The translations under genes and the position numbers were made by a program. Under the pieces are notes generated by a model. The model did not search any database. It was not told the DNA's origin and was given only the letters and a program-made list of their open reading frames with translations. Source: a virus. From it: DNA of 64,000 nt. Shown one piece after another: positions 8,597 through 17,824 of the stretch (position 1 is its first letter; each line of letters starts with the position of its first letter). The stretch lies in the IMG/VR virus record IMGVR_UViG_3300034407_001956, positions 30,370-94,369 of that record; one strand, 5' to 3'.

Positions 8597-9326
8597 AATA
8601 TTAGTTACGGGTGGGGATGGAGAATTTTGTAAAAACTTAGTCGAACAAGGAACAGATTGTCAATTTCTAACACCAACAAAAAAAGAAGCTGATGTAAAAG
8701 ACTATTGGAATTTAGATAGTTATTTTTATACACATCAAAAAGAATTTGATTATGTAATACACGCAGCTGCTATTACACGACCTATGGTTATACACGAAGA
8801 TAATCCACCACTAAGTATAAAGACAAATATAGTTGGTACTTCTAATGTGGTATTAATGTGTGAAAGGTATAATAAAAAAATAGTTTACATATCTACTGAT
8901 TACGTTTATGAGGGAACAGATGGTAATTACAAAGAGAAAGATGCTTTAAAACCATTCACTAAATATGGTTGGTCTAAGTTAGGTGGAGAATGTGCAGTGC
9001 AAATGTATGACAACCATTTAATATTAAGAATGGCTATGAATAAGAAACCATTTCCACATCCAAAAGCATTGATAGATATGAAAAAGAGTTTGATGTGGAT
9101 TGAAGATGCCGCTAAAACAACTTTAAAATTATTAGATGAAACTGGCATAGTAAATGTCGGTGGGAAGTCACAATCTGTTTATGACTTTGTGAAGGAAGAA
9201 AATCCTAAAATCAAACCAATCGTATTGGATGATATACCTGATGTTAATATGGCTACTGATTGTTCTATGGATACAACAAAGTTAAAGATGTTATTAAAAA
9301 TGAAGAGGCTTATAGATGAATCTTAA
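8589..9326 (+). CDS. RmlD-like short-chain dehydrogenase/reductase
   Basis: A 245-residue extended SDR protein. The N-terminus has ILVTGGDGEFCKNL as nucleotide-binding loop, then DYVIHAAAITRPM, ISTDYVYEG and YGWSKLGGE, which gives the YxxxK catalytic pair. The order and the STDYVY strand resemble dTDP-4-dehydrorhamnose reductase. It is about 40 residues shorter than the family norm. With the RmlC-like cupin it could complete a deoxysugar route. It overlaps both neighbours by about 10 bases. Confidence 0.78.
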   Translation: MNRILVTGGDGEFCKNLVEQGTDCQFLTPTKKEADVKDYWNLDSYFYTHQKEFDYVIHAAAITRPMVIHEDNPPLSIKTNIVGTSNVVLMCERYNKKIVYISTDYVYEGTDGNYKEKDALKPFTKYGWSKLGGECAVQMYDNHLILRMAMNKKPFPHPKALIDMKKSLMWIEDAAKTTLKLLDETGIVNVGGKSQSVYDFVKEENPKIKPIVLDDIPDVNMATDCSMDTTKLKMLLKMKRLIDES

Positions 9327-10332
9327 AGCTTATGGAGGACACAAACGTGTATGTATAATTGGACATAAAGGTTATATTGGTTCTACTCTTTACAATGTAT
9401 TAAAGAGTAGTGATGTACACACAACAATATTTGATGATTTAAATATAAACTCTTGTCGTGATGTTGAAGAAGCTTTTCTTCCCTCATTTGCAGGCGGCCG
9501 CCATAAAAAGTTTGATGTTATATTTTGGTTAGCATCAGCTGATTTATCTTCCATACCAAGCAATATGAAAGAAAAGGATATAGATGCTTTAATCAGAGAA
9601 AGAGGTGTAAATTGTGATTCTCTTTTATACTTATACAAAGCTCTTGAAGGACAAACACCAACAATTGTATTTACAAGCTCTACAAATGTTTATGGTGATA
9701 TTCCACATCAAATTGTTTCTGAAGATACAATTGAAAATCCACAAACTTTATGGCAAGCACACAAAATCTTATCTGAAAATTATATAAACACTCTGTTTCC
9801 AAATTCTATTTGTTTAAGAATACCTAACATTTATGGTATTATGCCATATCGTAATAAAGAGGTGTATGGTGCAAACTCACACGATACAAGTATGCCTAAA
9901 GAACAACTTCTTAATACAAATACATACTTTAGACCTGTAGTAAATAAAATTATTCGTTTGGGTATTGAAGATGAAAAATTAACCTTATATAAAAATAAAT
10001 TGTGTTTCAGAGATTATCTACATATTTATGATCTAATAAACGCTTTGGTATTAGCTGGTTTACAGAAATCAACTGAAAAAAGATACTACACGTTGGGTTG
10101 TGGAAGTCGTTCAACAATTGAGGATGTTTGGAACATTATCGCTGAGTATCTCGGTAGTATACCTATAGAATATAATGACAAAGCATTAAGCGATATGGAG
10201 ACTCGTAGTTTTACTTCAGATTACACTCGGTTTAAAGATTTAACGGGGTGGAATCCTAAGTATACATTACGTTTTGGCATAAAGGAGAGTATAGAACAAA
10301 TCAAAAAGGTTTTAAATGATTCAACTTTTTAA
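9316..10332 (+). CDS. NAD-dependent epimerase/dehydratase family protein
   Basis: A 338-residue extended SDR: VCIIGHKGYIGSTL for nucleotide binding, VIFWLASAD, IVFTSSTNVYGDI and CFRDYLHIYDLINAL. The catalytic tyrosine of YxxxK is replaced: the segment reads WQAHK. The lysine remains but Tyr is absent, so the chemistry may be altered or a nearby residue may serve. The C-terminus has the usual GWNPKYTLRFGIKESIEQ substrate-domain ending. It is one of four SDR enzymes in the cassette that together would interconvert nucleotide sugars. Confidence 0.75.
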   Translation: MNLKAYGGHKRVCIIGHKGYIGSTLYNVLKSSDVHTTIFDDLNINSCRDVEEAFLPSFAGGRHKKFDVIFWLASADLSSIPSNMKEKDIDALIRERGVNCDSLLYLYKALEGQTPTIVFTSSTNVYGDIPHQIVSEDTIENPQTLWQAHKILSENYINTLFPNSICLRIPNIYGIMPYRNKEVYGANSHDTSMPKEQLLNTNTYFRPVVNKIIRLGIEDEKLTLYKNKLCFRDYLHIYDLINALVLAGLQKSTEKRYYTLGCGSRSTIEDVWNIIAEYLGSIPIEYNDKALSDMETRSFTSDYTRFKDLTGWNPKYTLRFGIKESIEQIKKVLNDSTF

Positions 10333-11248
10333 TGTAAATAATCACATAGTAGATACATCTGAATTTTCTAATATGTTACACGATGATATAGTGATTCAGT
10401 ATGAAAAAGAGATTGCAAATTATGTTGGTGCTAAATATGCTTGTGCTGTAAATAGTGCGACCAATGCTATATTTTTAACGATGGTGATGGAAAAATATAT
10501 GAATCCACGAGTCATCAAAATACCGAGCATAATACCACCTGTAGTTGCTAACGCAATAATAACAAGCGGAAATAAAGTAGAGTTTACTGATAATGTTGAG
10601 TGGGTTGGTGATTCTTATGTACTACATAAATTCAGAACATATAAGGTGGTTGATTCTGCACAGAAATTAGAAAGAAATCAGTTTACAAAAGAATGTAATC
10701 CAAATGATTTGATGATGTTTAGTCACTATCCAACAAAACCTTTAGGTGGTGCTGATGGTGGAGTTATTGTTACAGATGATTATAAGAAGTATAAATGGTT
10801 TAAACAAGCAGTTTTAAATGGAACTACATTCTCTAATAATAATTGGGAAAGGGGTATATCTTTTCCTGGTTACAAATCTTATATGAGTTCTATACAAGCA
10901 AAAATAATTATGAATAACTTCGTAAACTTTGATAAAAAAATGAGAAGTTTGGGTAGTTTAGTTGATATGTATAATAAAGAATTAGGTTATGAAAACACTA
11001 GTAAACATCTTTATAGGATTGAGGTTGTGAATCAAGAAAAGTTCATTAATAATATGAAAAGAGCTGGAATAGTTTGTGGTATACATTACCCAGCATTACA
11101 TCTTAATTCCATTTACAATAATGGTAAGAAATTCGATTTACCAAAATCTGAAAAGGTAGCTAAACATACTGTTTCAATACCAATGAATGAAACCTTATCT
11201 TTTAATGATATGGAATATCTTTTAGAAAAAATAAAGGAGAATATGTAG
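10316..11248 (+). CDS. DegT/DnrJ/EryC1/StrS-type aminotransferase
   Basis: A 310-residue PLP enzyme, about 50 residues shorter than typical sugar aminotransferases. It shows ANYVGAKYACAVNSATNAIFL, the D..AQ strand VVDSAQKLE, and MMFSHYPTKPLGGADGGVIV, where the lysine of SHYPTK is the expected Schiff-base residue. The middle has YMSSIQAKIIM and the end has the usual HYPALH and VSIPM segments. It would transfer an amino group to a keto-sugar nucleotide, matching the FdtA-like cupin and PseB-like dehydratase nearby. Confidence 0.82.
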   Translation: MIQLFNVNNHIVDTSEFSNMLHDDIVIQYEKEIANYVGAKYACAVNSATNAIFLTMVMEKYMNPRVIKIPSIIPPVVANAIITSGNKVEFTDNVEWVGDSYVLHKFRTYKVVDSAQKLERNQFTKECNPNDLMMFSHYPTKPLGGADGGVIVTDDYKKYKWFKQAVLNGTTFSNNNWERGISFPGYKSYMSSIQAKIIMNNFVNFDKKMRSLGSLVDMYNKELGYENTSKHLYRIEVVNQEKFINNMKRAGIVCGIHYPALHLNSIYNNGKKFDLPKSEKVAKHTVSIPMNETLSFNDMEYLLEKIKENM

Positions 11249-11856
11249 TGGCTGTATCTTTTTATGATGGCACATCGGACTTTTATCTCAATGATTCTGA
11301 GTTTAACGGTCCTCGTGATAAGGGTAAATTAGAGCCAGTTTATACTAAATTGTATGAGTTGGTTAAGAATGCCAAACCTAATAATATAGTGGAGTTAGGA
11401 GTTGGTTCAGGTGCTTGTACTGTCGCTATGGCTAGAGGTTTGGAAGAAGTAAATGCTGATGGTAGGATGATTGGTTTCGATACTTTTGATGCTTGGGGTG
11501 GAATCAGAACTGTTTATAAGAAGTTAAAATCACGGAACCTACATAATTTCATACATAGTATGAAAGAGGGTAATGTCTTTGATTTATGGGTAAATAATCC
11601 AACTGATTTTGATTTTTTGTGGATAGACATTGACAACACTTGGAGAAGTACATATGATGTTGTTTTTGGTAATGAAAAGATACTAAACCAAATAAAAGAA
11701 GGTAGTCCTGTTTACATAGAAGGTGGTGCTGATGCACATCCGAGAATGAATAAAAATACTCTCAATGATTTCCATAATAGTTTGGGTAAAGAAGTTTTTA
11801 AGTACACACTTCTATCAGGTTTGAGAGTTAGTATCTCAAAATTAGAATTAATATAA
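11248..11856 (+). CDS. Class I methyltransferase-like protein
   Basis: A 202-residue protein that starts at GTG directly at the upstream stop codon, with AGGAG at 11235-11239. SAM-binding motif I is NIVELGVGSGACTVAMARGL, followed by RMIGFDTFDAWGG and FDFLWIDIDNTW. This resembles O-methyltransferases of the cephalosporin hydroxylase/rhamnosyl methyltransferase group. No acceptor can be inferred. It adds to the unusually high number of methyltransferases in this cassette. Confidence 0.62.
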   Translation: MAVSFYDGTSDFYLNDSEFNGPRDKGKLEPVYTKLYELVKNAKPNNIVELGVGSGACTVAMARGLEEVNADGRMIGFDTFDAWGGIRTVYKKLKSRNLHNFIHSMKEGNVFDLWVNNPTDFDFLWIDIDNTWRSTYDVVFGNEKILNQIKEGSPVYIEGGADAHPRMNKNTLNDFHNSLGKEVFKYTLLSGLRVSISKLELI

Positions 11857-11864
11857 GGAATAGT

Positions 11865-12788
11865 ATGAAAAAAATATTGGTATTAGCAACTGGTTGGCAT
11901 TTCAGTTCTCATTTTTATGAGGAGATGGTTAAACAAAAAGTACCTGATGGTTGGGAAGTTGATTATTTTTGTATTGCACATAGAGCACCTGAAGATGAGA
12001 ATACTATAGCTGAGAAACAAAACATCAGAGATTCGGAGCCTGAAAACTTCTTAGTTGAGATGGATAAACAAATGTATGAGTATCCAATAACTGAAGAAGA
12101 TTTAACCAATTTAGGGTGGATTTATTTGTTGGAAGATAATACCTGTTGTGATGGTGAAATATTTAATCAATGGGCAGATAATGAAAACCATAACTACGAA
12201 GATTACGACATTATATGTTTAACGCACGATGACAATTACATACTATCAGATAATCTGTTTATGGATATGTTAGAGAATAATATTAAGGTACACAAACCAA
12301 TAATTCATAGTAGATATGGTGTAGCTAACCATCAATTTAAAACTGAAGAGGTTGCTATAAATGATATAGATTGGATGTTCTTAGAAAATGGTTATAGTGA
12401 ACACGTTCCAAAGGCTTTCACACCAAGATCTTCCTTTTGTTTCTTTAAAAAAGAATTAGTTGATTTACTACCTGATAATAGATTTGACATAACTGAAACA
12501 GTGACTGGTAATAAACTGATGAGTAGAGTTGGTGAGACAAAAAGTTTTGATGAACATATGGATTTAAATGATTGGAATAGTCCTGTTGGAACATTGAGAG
12601 AATGGTTATACAATGTAAAGCCGGATTTAGGAATGTTAAATCATTGTGGATGGTTCTCAGTATCAGCTCAAAGGGTTAGTCGTTATTGTATAGAAGGAGA
12701 AAGAGGACTTGTCAGTAAACATCAAAGTGATTGTGGTAAATATGTTCCATCACTTCTAAAACAATTAGAAGAAATAGGGATGGTGTGA
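11865..12788 (+). CDS. Glycan cassette protein, glycosyltransferase-like, unrecognised family
   Basis: A 307-residue protein I do not recognise with confidence. It begins KKILVLATGWHFSSHFYEEM, the kind of first strand seen in sugar-active Rossmann proteins. CLTHDDNYILSDNLFMDM has the spacing of a GT-A DxD metal site after a hydrophobic strand. PRSSFCFFKKELVDLLPDNR resembles the acceptor region of GT2-like enzymes. It lies between a methyltransferase and a glycosyltransferase, which favours a sugar transferase. Other possibilities remain open. Confidence 0.5.
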   Translation: MKKILVLATGWHFSSHFYEEMVKQKVPDGWEVDYFCIAHRAPEDENTIAEKQNIRDSEPENFLVEMDKQMYEYPITEEDLTNLGWIYLLEDNTCCDGEIFNQWADNENHNYEDYDIICLTHDDNYILSDNLFMDMLENNIKVHKPIIHSRYGVANHQFKTEEVAINDIDWMFLENGYSEHVPKAFTPRSSFCFFKKELVDLLPDNRFDITETVTGNKLMSRVGETKSFDEHMDLNDWNSPVGTLREWLYNVKPDLGMLNHCGWFSVSAQRVSRYCIEGERGLVSKHQSDCGKYVPSLLKQLEEIGMV

Positions 12789-12789
12789 T

Positions 12790-13527
12790 ATGAATATAAC
12801 TACGCCAGTAATTCACGATAGACATTTAGTTAGAGAAGCCTTTGAACTTCTGAAGAGTCAAACAGAACCAGGTATATTTACACATCCAAAAGACTTAACA
12901 ATATTGACTTGTAGAAATGAGGGTTCGTTAGAGGATAGAATTATAGATAGTTTGGTTGGTTATGATGAGACTTCGATATTAGAAGCTAATACAGAATATT
13001 TAGGTTTGGATTTAGTTGTACTGAAAGATGCTAGATTACCTTGGAGAAACACATTTAAATTTGAATTGATAAACAACTATCTTCAATCGGGCAAATGTAC
13101 TACAGAATATTTTATGTTTTGTGATGCTGTCGATGTTATTTTTGTAGACCATCCAACTAAAGTTATTGATATATTTAAATCTTTTCAATGTCAAGCTTTA
13201 TTTATGTCTACCTCATCGTTAGATGGATACAATTGTATGCCAGAGGTATTAGATTGGGTTCATAATACAAATGGGGGTATACCTCGTTATTTAAATAGTG
13301 GTGTCTATATTGGAAAAACATCTTTCATAAAAGAATTATTTGAAATGTCTATGGAATATGCTCTACCACACGGAGTCATTATGGATGAATACAGAGATTA
13401 TTTAGCTAAAGAACCTAAAGATTATCCGCATGGTTCACAAGACCAAGATATTATTAGATATTTAGAACCAAAACTTTATCCACAATTAAGGGTGGATTAT
13501 CAAAACAAAATGGCATTTAGGGGTTGA
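12790..13527 (+). CDS. PLOD/procollagen-galactosyltransferase-like glycosyltransferase
   Basis: A 245-residue GT-A type protein. It shows LTILTCRNEG, EYFMFCDAVDVIFVDHP with the metal-binding D..D, LFMSTSSLDG, then RYLNSGVYIGKTSFIKE and HGSQDQDIIRYLEP, ending VDYQNKMAF. The order DAxDVxF, LNSGxxIG, DDQ/SQDQD is that of the glycosyltransferase domain of lysyl hydroxylase/procollagen galactosyltransferases, found also in many large phages. It probably transfers a hexose. It follows the previous gene by one base, indicating one transcript. Confidence 0.72.
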   Translation: MNITTPVIHDRHLVREAFELLKSQTEPGIFTHPKDLTILTCRNEGSLEDRIIDSLVGYDETSILEANTEYLGLDLVVLKDARLPWRNTFKFELINNYLQSGKCTTEYFMFCDAVDVIFVDHPTKVIDIFKSFQCQALFMSTSSLDGYNCMPEVLDWVHNTNGGIPRYLNSGVYIGKTSFIKELFEMSMEYALPHGVIMDEYRDYLAKEPKDYPHGSQDQDIIRYLEPKLYPQLRVDYQNKMAFRG

Positions 13528-13528
13528 T

Positions 13529-14437
13529 ATGAAAATATTAATAACAGGAGGAACTGGAACTGTAGGTAAATCTCTCATAAAACAAAATGATAATGAGTAT
13601 ATCAGCATAAGTAGGAATGAAGAGAACATAACTAATTTAAAAAGAGAATATCCAAATGTTAAATGTTATGTTGGTAATATAGAAGATAAGTCTTTACTGC
13701 TCAGAGTATTTAAAGATGTAAAGCCAGATGCTGTAGTACACGCAGCTGCTATGAAACACATTGATTTGATGGAAGAGAATCCAATAGCTGGTTGTAATGT
13801 AAATGTTGTGGGAAGTCTGAATGTGGTAGAGGCTAGTATTATAAATGATGTTCCAATAACCATTGGTGTCAGTACAGACAAAGCTTGCTTATCAGAAAGT
13901 GTTTATGGTGCTTCAAAGTATCTGATGGAAAGAGTCTTTATGAATAGCAACAATGATAATGGTAGTAGATTTGCTTTGACTAGATTTGCTAATGTGGCTC
14001 ATAGTAATGGTTCAGTATTACCATTTTGGTTGAAGTTAAAATCAGAACGTAAACCACTCAAACTTACAGATCCAAAGATGAACAGATTAATATTCTCAAA
14101 AGATGACGCTGCTAGTTTGATTAATAGAACCATTGACTTTACCCAAAAATATGGTGGTGGATTTGTAAAGTCGTATAAGATGAAATGTGTGAATATGCTA
14201 GATTTAGCTAAAGTAATATCTGATAATATAGAGATAGTCGGTACGAGACCTGGTGAAAAAAGAGATGAGGATTTAATATCTGAAAGAGAAATAGCTCGTA
14301 CTTTTATTTATGATGACGACATACATATAAAAGCTGAAAAGAATACTGAAGTAAATAGGTTATTTGAACCATATAATTCAGCTAGTGCTGAGAAGATGAG
14401 TTGGGAAGAGATGTTAGAGTTGGTCAATAGATGTTAA
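13529..14437 (+). CDS. UDP-GlcNAc 4,6-dehydratase (PseB/CapD/FnlA-like SDR)
   Basis: A 302-residue SDR. It shows ILITGGTGTVGKSL, VVHAAAMKHIDLMEENP, NVNVVGSLNVVEA, GVSTDKA, YGASKYLMERVF for the YxxxK pair, and ANVAHSNGSVLPFW with LTDPKMNRLIF. The KHIDLME.NP, VSTDKA and GSVLPFW segments are specific for the UDP-N-acetylglucosamine 4,6-dehydratase/CapD group, which makes 4-keto-6-deoxy aminosugars. Paired with the DegT aminotransferase upstream, it suggests a pseudaminic-acid-like or other diamino sugar. The next gene starts 7 bases before this stop. Confidence 0.82.
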   Translation: MKILITGGTGTVGKSLIKQNDNEYISISRNEENITNLKREYPNVKCYVGNIEDKSLLLRVFKDVKPDAVVHAAAMKHIDLMEENPIAGCNVNVVGSLNVVEASIINDVPITIGVSTDKACLSESVYGASKYLMERVFMNSNNDNGSRFALTRFANVAHSNGSVLPFWLKLKSERKPLKLTDPKMNRLIFSKDDAASLINRTIDFTQKYGGGFVKSYKMKCVNMLDLAKVISDNIEIVGTRPGEKRDEDLISEREIARTFIYDDDIHIKAEKNTEVNRLFEPYNSASAEKMSWEEMLELVNRC

Positions 14438-15450
14438 AAGATTATAAAATAGCTTGGTTCACAGAAGGTGGATGGACAGGTAAAGTTGGATTAGATAATC
14501 CTAATATGAGAAATGATGTATCTACGATGTATACATTAGGAGCTGAACACTTTCCTATATTTCAAATATCACAAGTCTTACAACATTTTGGTGAGAATCA
14601 CTTTGATTTTGGTATTGTAACTTTACCAAAAACAAAGACAGAAGAACTAATGAAGTTTGATATGGTTGGTGATTTAAAGAAGTTATGTAAGAAAACTATA
14701 TCAATGCAAGAAGGTCCTCATTGGTTGTTTCAAGACTACACAATGGAACAACAGATTTGGTGGTTTAATGCCCTTACAGAATTTGATTTACTATTTGCTC
14801 ATAATAAAAAAGATGTAAACTATTATAAAGGGGTTACAGATAAACCTGTACATAAAATGCCAACACTAATGTTAGCGGAGAGGCTTGGAGTAGTTCCTAA
14901 AATTGATTCTTTGGTAGATGAGTATGGAGATTTACCCAGCCCAAAAGCTTATGAACAACACAAAGTAATTATCGGCGGTAATATGGTAAGATGGTATGGT
15001 GGGTTTGATTCTTATGTGATTGCTAGAGAATTTGATATGCCAATTGTTGCTCCATCTATGGGTAGAAGAATAGAAAGAGAAGAAGAAATGGGTATAAATC
15101 ATCTTCCTTATATGGGCTGGACAGAATGGATGAATAATTTGAGTTCAATGTACATCGGTGTTCATCTGATGCCAACACATGCGGCTGGTACATTTGCATT
15201 GAATTGTGCATACCACGGAATACCTTGTATTGGTTACAGAGGATTAGATACTCAACAGGAACTACATCCTTTATTATCGGTGGATGATGGGGATTTAAAT
15301 GCTGCTATAAACTTAGCACAGAGATTAAAAGAACCAAATCATTATAATCAATATAGTATTAGTTGTAGAGAGAATTATAAAAACTCTCTTTATAACGAAG
15401 AGAACTTTGTACCTTACATAACAGAAATATTGGAGTCTTTAAATGGATAA
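14431..15450 (+). CDS. GT-B fold glycosyltransferase-like protein
   Basis: A 339-residue protein starting IAWFTEGGWTGKVGLDN. In the second half are KVIIGGNMVRWYGGFDSYVIA, INHLPYMGWTEWMNNLSSMYIG and HAAGTFALNCAYHGIPCIGY, which follows the E-x7-E-like C-terminal nucleotide-sugar site of GT-B enzymes. No individual family could be recognised. It overlaps both neighbours by 7-8 bases and is thus coupled to dehydratase and MazG-like genes. Confidence 0.6.
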   Translation: MLKDYKIAWFTEGGWTGKVGLDNPNMRNDVSTMYTLGAEHFPIFQISQVLQHFGENHFDFGIVTLPKTKTEELMKFDMVGDLKKLCKKTISMQEGPHWLFQDYTMEQQIWWFNALTEFDLLFAHNKKDVNYYKGVTDKPVHKMPTLMLAERLGVVPKIDSLVDEYGDLPSPKAYEQHKVIIGGNMVRWYGGFDSYVIAREFDMPIVAPSMGRRIEREEEMGINHLPYMGWTEWMNNLSSMYIGVHLMPTHAAGTFALNCAYHGIPCIGYRGLDTQQELHPLLSVDDGDLNAAINLAQRLKEPNHYNQYSISCRENYKNSLYNEENFVPYITEILESLNG

Positions 15451-15691
15451 TAAATTACAAGAGCTATTAACAATCACAATGGAAGAATGTGGTGAGTTGA
15501 TTCAAGCATGCAGTAAAGCAATTCGTTGTGATACATACTATGATAATGATAAGCTATTGGAGGAGGTTGGTGATGTCCAACAGATGATAGAGCTGATGCA
15601 CGATTACGATTTAATTAGTTGGGAAGATGTTCAAGTCCGTATGAAGTTAAAAGAAGAAAAATTAAAGAAATGGAGTAAGTTATATGATTGA
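15443..15691 (+). CDS. MazG-like nucleotide pyrophosphohydrolase
   Basis: An 82-residue all-alpha NTP pyrophosphatase-type protein. It has TITMEECGELIQACSKAIR and LLEEVGDVQQMIELMHDYD, the two EExxE/ExxD metal-binding helices. This short single-domain form is frequent in marine phages, where it is thought to hydrolyse (d)NTPs or ppGpp-like nucleotides; the role here is inferred. Its location in the sugar cassette is unusual and may mean it removes nucleotide by-products. Confidence 0.8.
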   Translation: MDNKLQELLTITMEECGELIQACSKAIRCDTYYDNDKLLEEVGDVQQMIELMHDYDLISWEDVQVRMKLKEEKLKKWSKLYD

Positions 15692-16916
15692 TGATAGAAT
15701 AATAAGTTTTATCCAACCTAGCAGAAATAATTTAAAGTATTTAAAATGGAGCTATAATAGTATCCGTAAGAACTTAGGATACAGACACGAGATATGTTGG
15801 GCTGATGATTTCTCTGATGATGGAACTTGGGAGTGGATGCAGGAGATTGCAGACAAAGATAAGAATGTAAAGATATATAGAAACGAAGGACCTGAAAGAT
15901 TAGGACATACTATATTATATGATACATTAGTCAAAATAGCAACAAGTGATATTGTAATGATATATCATGCAGATATGTATGCTTGTCCTGGTATGGATGA
16001 TGCAGTTCTACGACATTTAGAACGTGGGAAGGTGGTTAGTGCTACTAGAATAGAACCACCACTACATCCAGACGGGCCTGAGAAAATATTAGTAGATTTC
16101 GGAATAGAACCTGAAGAGTTTGAAGAACAAAAACTGATGGAATGGTTAGAGGGTGATATGAAAGTCTCAACAAATGTGGGTAGAACTACTGAAGGAATAT
16201 TTGCTCCGTGGGCTATATACAAAGATGATTTTTTGGCAATCGGTGGGCACGATCCTTTGTACGCTCCACAATCAAAAGAGGACTCTGATATATTCAATAG
16301 GTTTGTATTAGCTGGATACGAAACAATACAGACTTGGCAGGGCTTTGTATACCATATGACTTGTAGAGGTAGTAGATTCAAAGATGGTGCTATGAGGAAT
16401 CCTGCTGGTCAGGTCTTTATGAAAGGTAGAGAATCGTCAGAGTGGTTGGCTCAAAATCTAAGGAGTACTCGTAACTTCATTCGTAAATGGGGGCATATGG
16501 TAAATCACGACCAATTTCTTAAACCTATTGTACCACCCAAATATGACATAGGGTTTGTGGTAAAAAATTGTGATAGCAATATGTTGAAAGAATTAGAACC
16601 TTGGTGTTCTGATATGTATGGTGATTGGGTTGGACATAAAGGTTTTGGTGTGAATCAGTATATCGAAGAAGAACAACCAAATACAAAGTTTAAATTGAGT
16701 AATAAATTACACTCACATCATACAAAACCAACCAATGATATAGTAGTTAGTTTCGATGCTCAAAAGCTAACACCACAGAACTTTCAGGTCATTGTCAATA
16801 TGTCTGAACTAATAACAGATAGTGGTGAGGTGGGTGAGATGGAATATGATATATTTAAATTTAAAATCAACTCTATAAAAACATATGAAAAGGAGTTAAT
16901 AATATGCGAGTCTTAG
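15684..16916 (+). CDS. Family 2-type glycosyltransferase
   Basis: A 410-residue GT-A protein. The N-terminal 280 residues carry IISFIQPSRNNLKYLKWSYNSI, EICWADDFSDDGTWEWMQEIA with the DDxSxDGT nucleotide-binding loop, and DIVMIYHADMYACPGM, where HAD sits at the DxD position. A later EDSDIFNRFVLAGYE matches the ED acceptor/catalytic motif. The C-terminal 130 residues form an extra domain without recognisable motifs. It probably builds the same glycan as its neighbours. Confidence 0.78.
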   Translation: MIDDRIISFIQPSRNNLKYLKWSYNSIRKNLGYRHEICWADDFSDDGTWEWMQEIADKDKNVKIYRNEGPERLGHTILYDTLVKIATSDIVMIYHADMYACPGMDDAVLRHLERGKVVSATRIEPPLHPDGPEKILVDFGIEPEEFEEQKLMEWLEGDMKVSTNVGRTTEGIFAPWAIYKDDFLAIGGHDPLYAPQSKEDSDIFNRFVLAGYETIQTWQGFVYHMTCRGSRFKDGAMRNPAGQVFMKGRESSEWLAQNLRSTRNFIRKWGHMVNHDQFLKPIVPPKYDIGFVVKNCDSNMLKELEPWCSDMYGDWVGHKGFGVNQYIEEEQPNTKFKLSNKLHSHHTKPTNDIVVSFDAQKLTPQNFQVIVNMSELITDSGEVGEMEYDIFKFKINSIKTYEKELIICES

Positions 16917-17824
16917 TAACAGGTGGTGCCGGATTTGTTGGAACTAATCTAATAAAGAGATTATTAAAAGATGGTCACGAAGTAGTATCGGTAGACAATT
17001 ATTCAACAGGTAAAAAAGAAAATGAACAAAAAGGTTGTGAATATCATCACAGAGATTTGTCAAATAGTGATTGGTGGGCATTATGGGATAATTGTGAGTG
17101 CCAGTTTAGCTGTGACTGTCAGATAGAACCTGTCGATATAATATATCATTTAGCTGCTCTACCAAGAATTGTACCATCATTTGAAAAGCCGGTTGATACA
17201 TTTAAATCAGGTCCTATGGCAACTATTAATGTATTAGATTGGGCTAAACATTCAGAGACACCAGTCATATATGCTGGTTCATCATCAGTTACAGGCGATG
17301 TGTATGCTAATCCATATACCTTTACTAAGTGGCAGAATGAACATCTAATGGATTTGTATAATAAGCTATTTAGTGTTCCAACTGCTATTTGTAGGTTCTA
17401 CAATGTGTATGGTGAACACCAGGCAAGCGAAGGTAGTTATTGTAATGTATTGGGTATATTCCAAAGACAGTTCAGTAATGGAGAACCACTAACCATTACA
17501 GGCGATGGAGAACAACGAAGGGATTTTACATATGTTGGCGATATTGTAGATGGTTTAGTTAAATGTGGTACATCTTTGTTGATTCCAAATGCATATCACG
17601 CTAAAATCAATGGTGAATCATTTGAATTGGGTAATGGTGATAATCGTTCTATCAACGAATTGGCTGAAGCATTCGGAGACTATCCTACAGAGTATATTGA
17701 CGCTAGGCCAGGTGAAATGAGAGAGACTCTAAATACGGATACAAAAGCTCAAGAAAAGTTAGGTTGGAAACCAAATGGTGACATAATAAGATTTATTAAA
17801 GAAAATTATGTTTTAGATAAATGA
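16904..17824 (+). CDS. NAD-dependent nucleotide-sugar epimerase/dehydratase
   Basis: A 306-residue extended SDR of the GalE/WbpP group: VLVTGGAGFVGTNLIKRLL, DIIYHLAALPRIVPSF, YAGSSSVTGDVYANPYTFTK with the YxxxK pair, FYNVYGEHQ, GDGEQRRDFTYVGDIVDGL and a C-terminal GWKP. The RRDFTYV.D segment is typical of UDP-hexose 4-epimerases. Three cysteines in a CECQFSCDCQ insertion near residue 70 are unusual for the family. It starts 13 bases inside the GT2 gene and closes the sugar cassette. Confidence 0.82.
   Translation: MRVLVTGGAGFVGTNLIKRLLKDGHEVVSVDNYSTGKKENEQKGCEYHHRDLSNSDWWALWDNCECQFSCDCQIEPVDIIYHLAALPRIVPSFEKPVDTFKSGPMATINVLDWAKHSETPVIYAGSSSVTGDVYANPYTFTKWQNEHLMDLYNKLFSVPTAICRFYNVYGEHQASEGSYCNVLGIFQRQFSNGEPLTITGDGEQRRDFTYVGDIVDGLVKCGTSLLIPNAYHAKINGESFELGNGDNRSINELAEAFGDYPTEYIDARPGEMRETLNTDTKAQEKLGWKPNGDIIRFIKENYVLDK

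Noticed and set aside
9494-9501. GCGGCCGC (NotI site) within GGCGGCCGCC, in AT-rich DNA
   Set aside because: It is part of a coding run (AGGRHKK) with no sign of cloning vector; a chance GC-rich spot. It might be an insertion, but nothing supports that.
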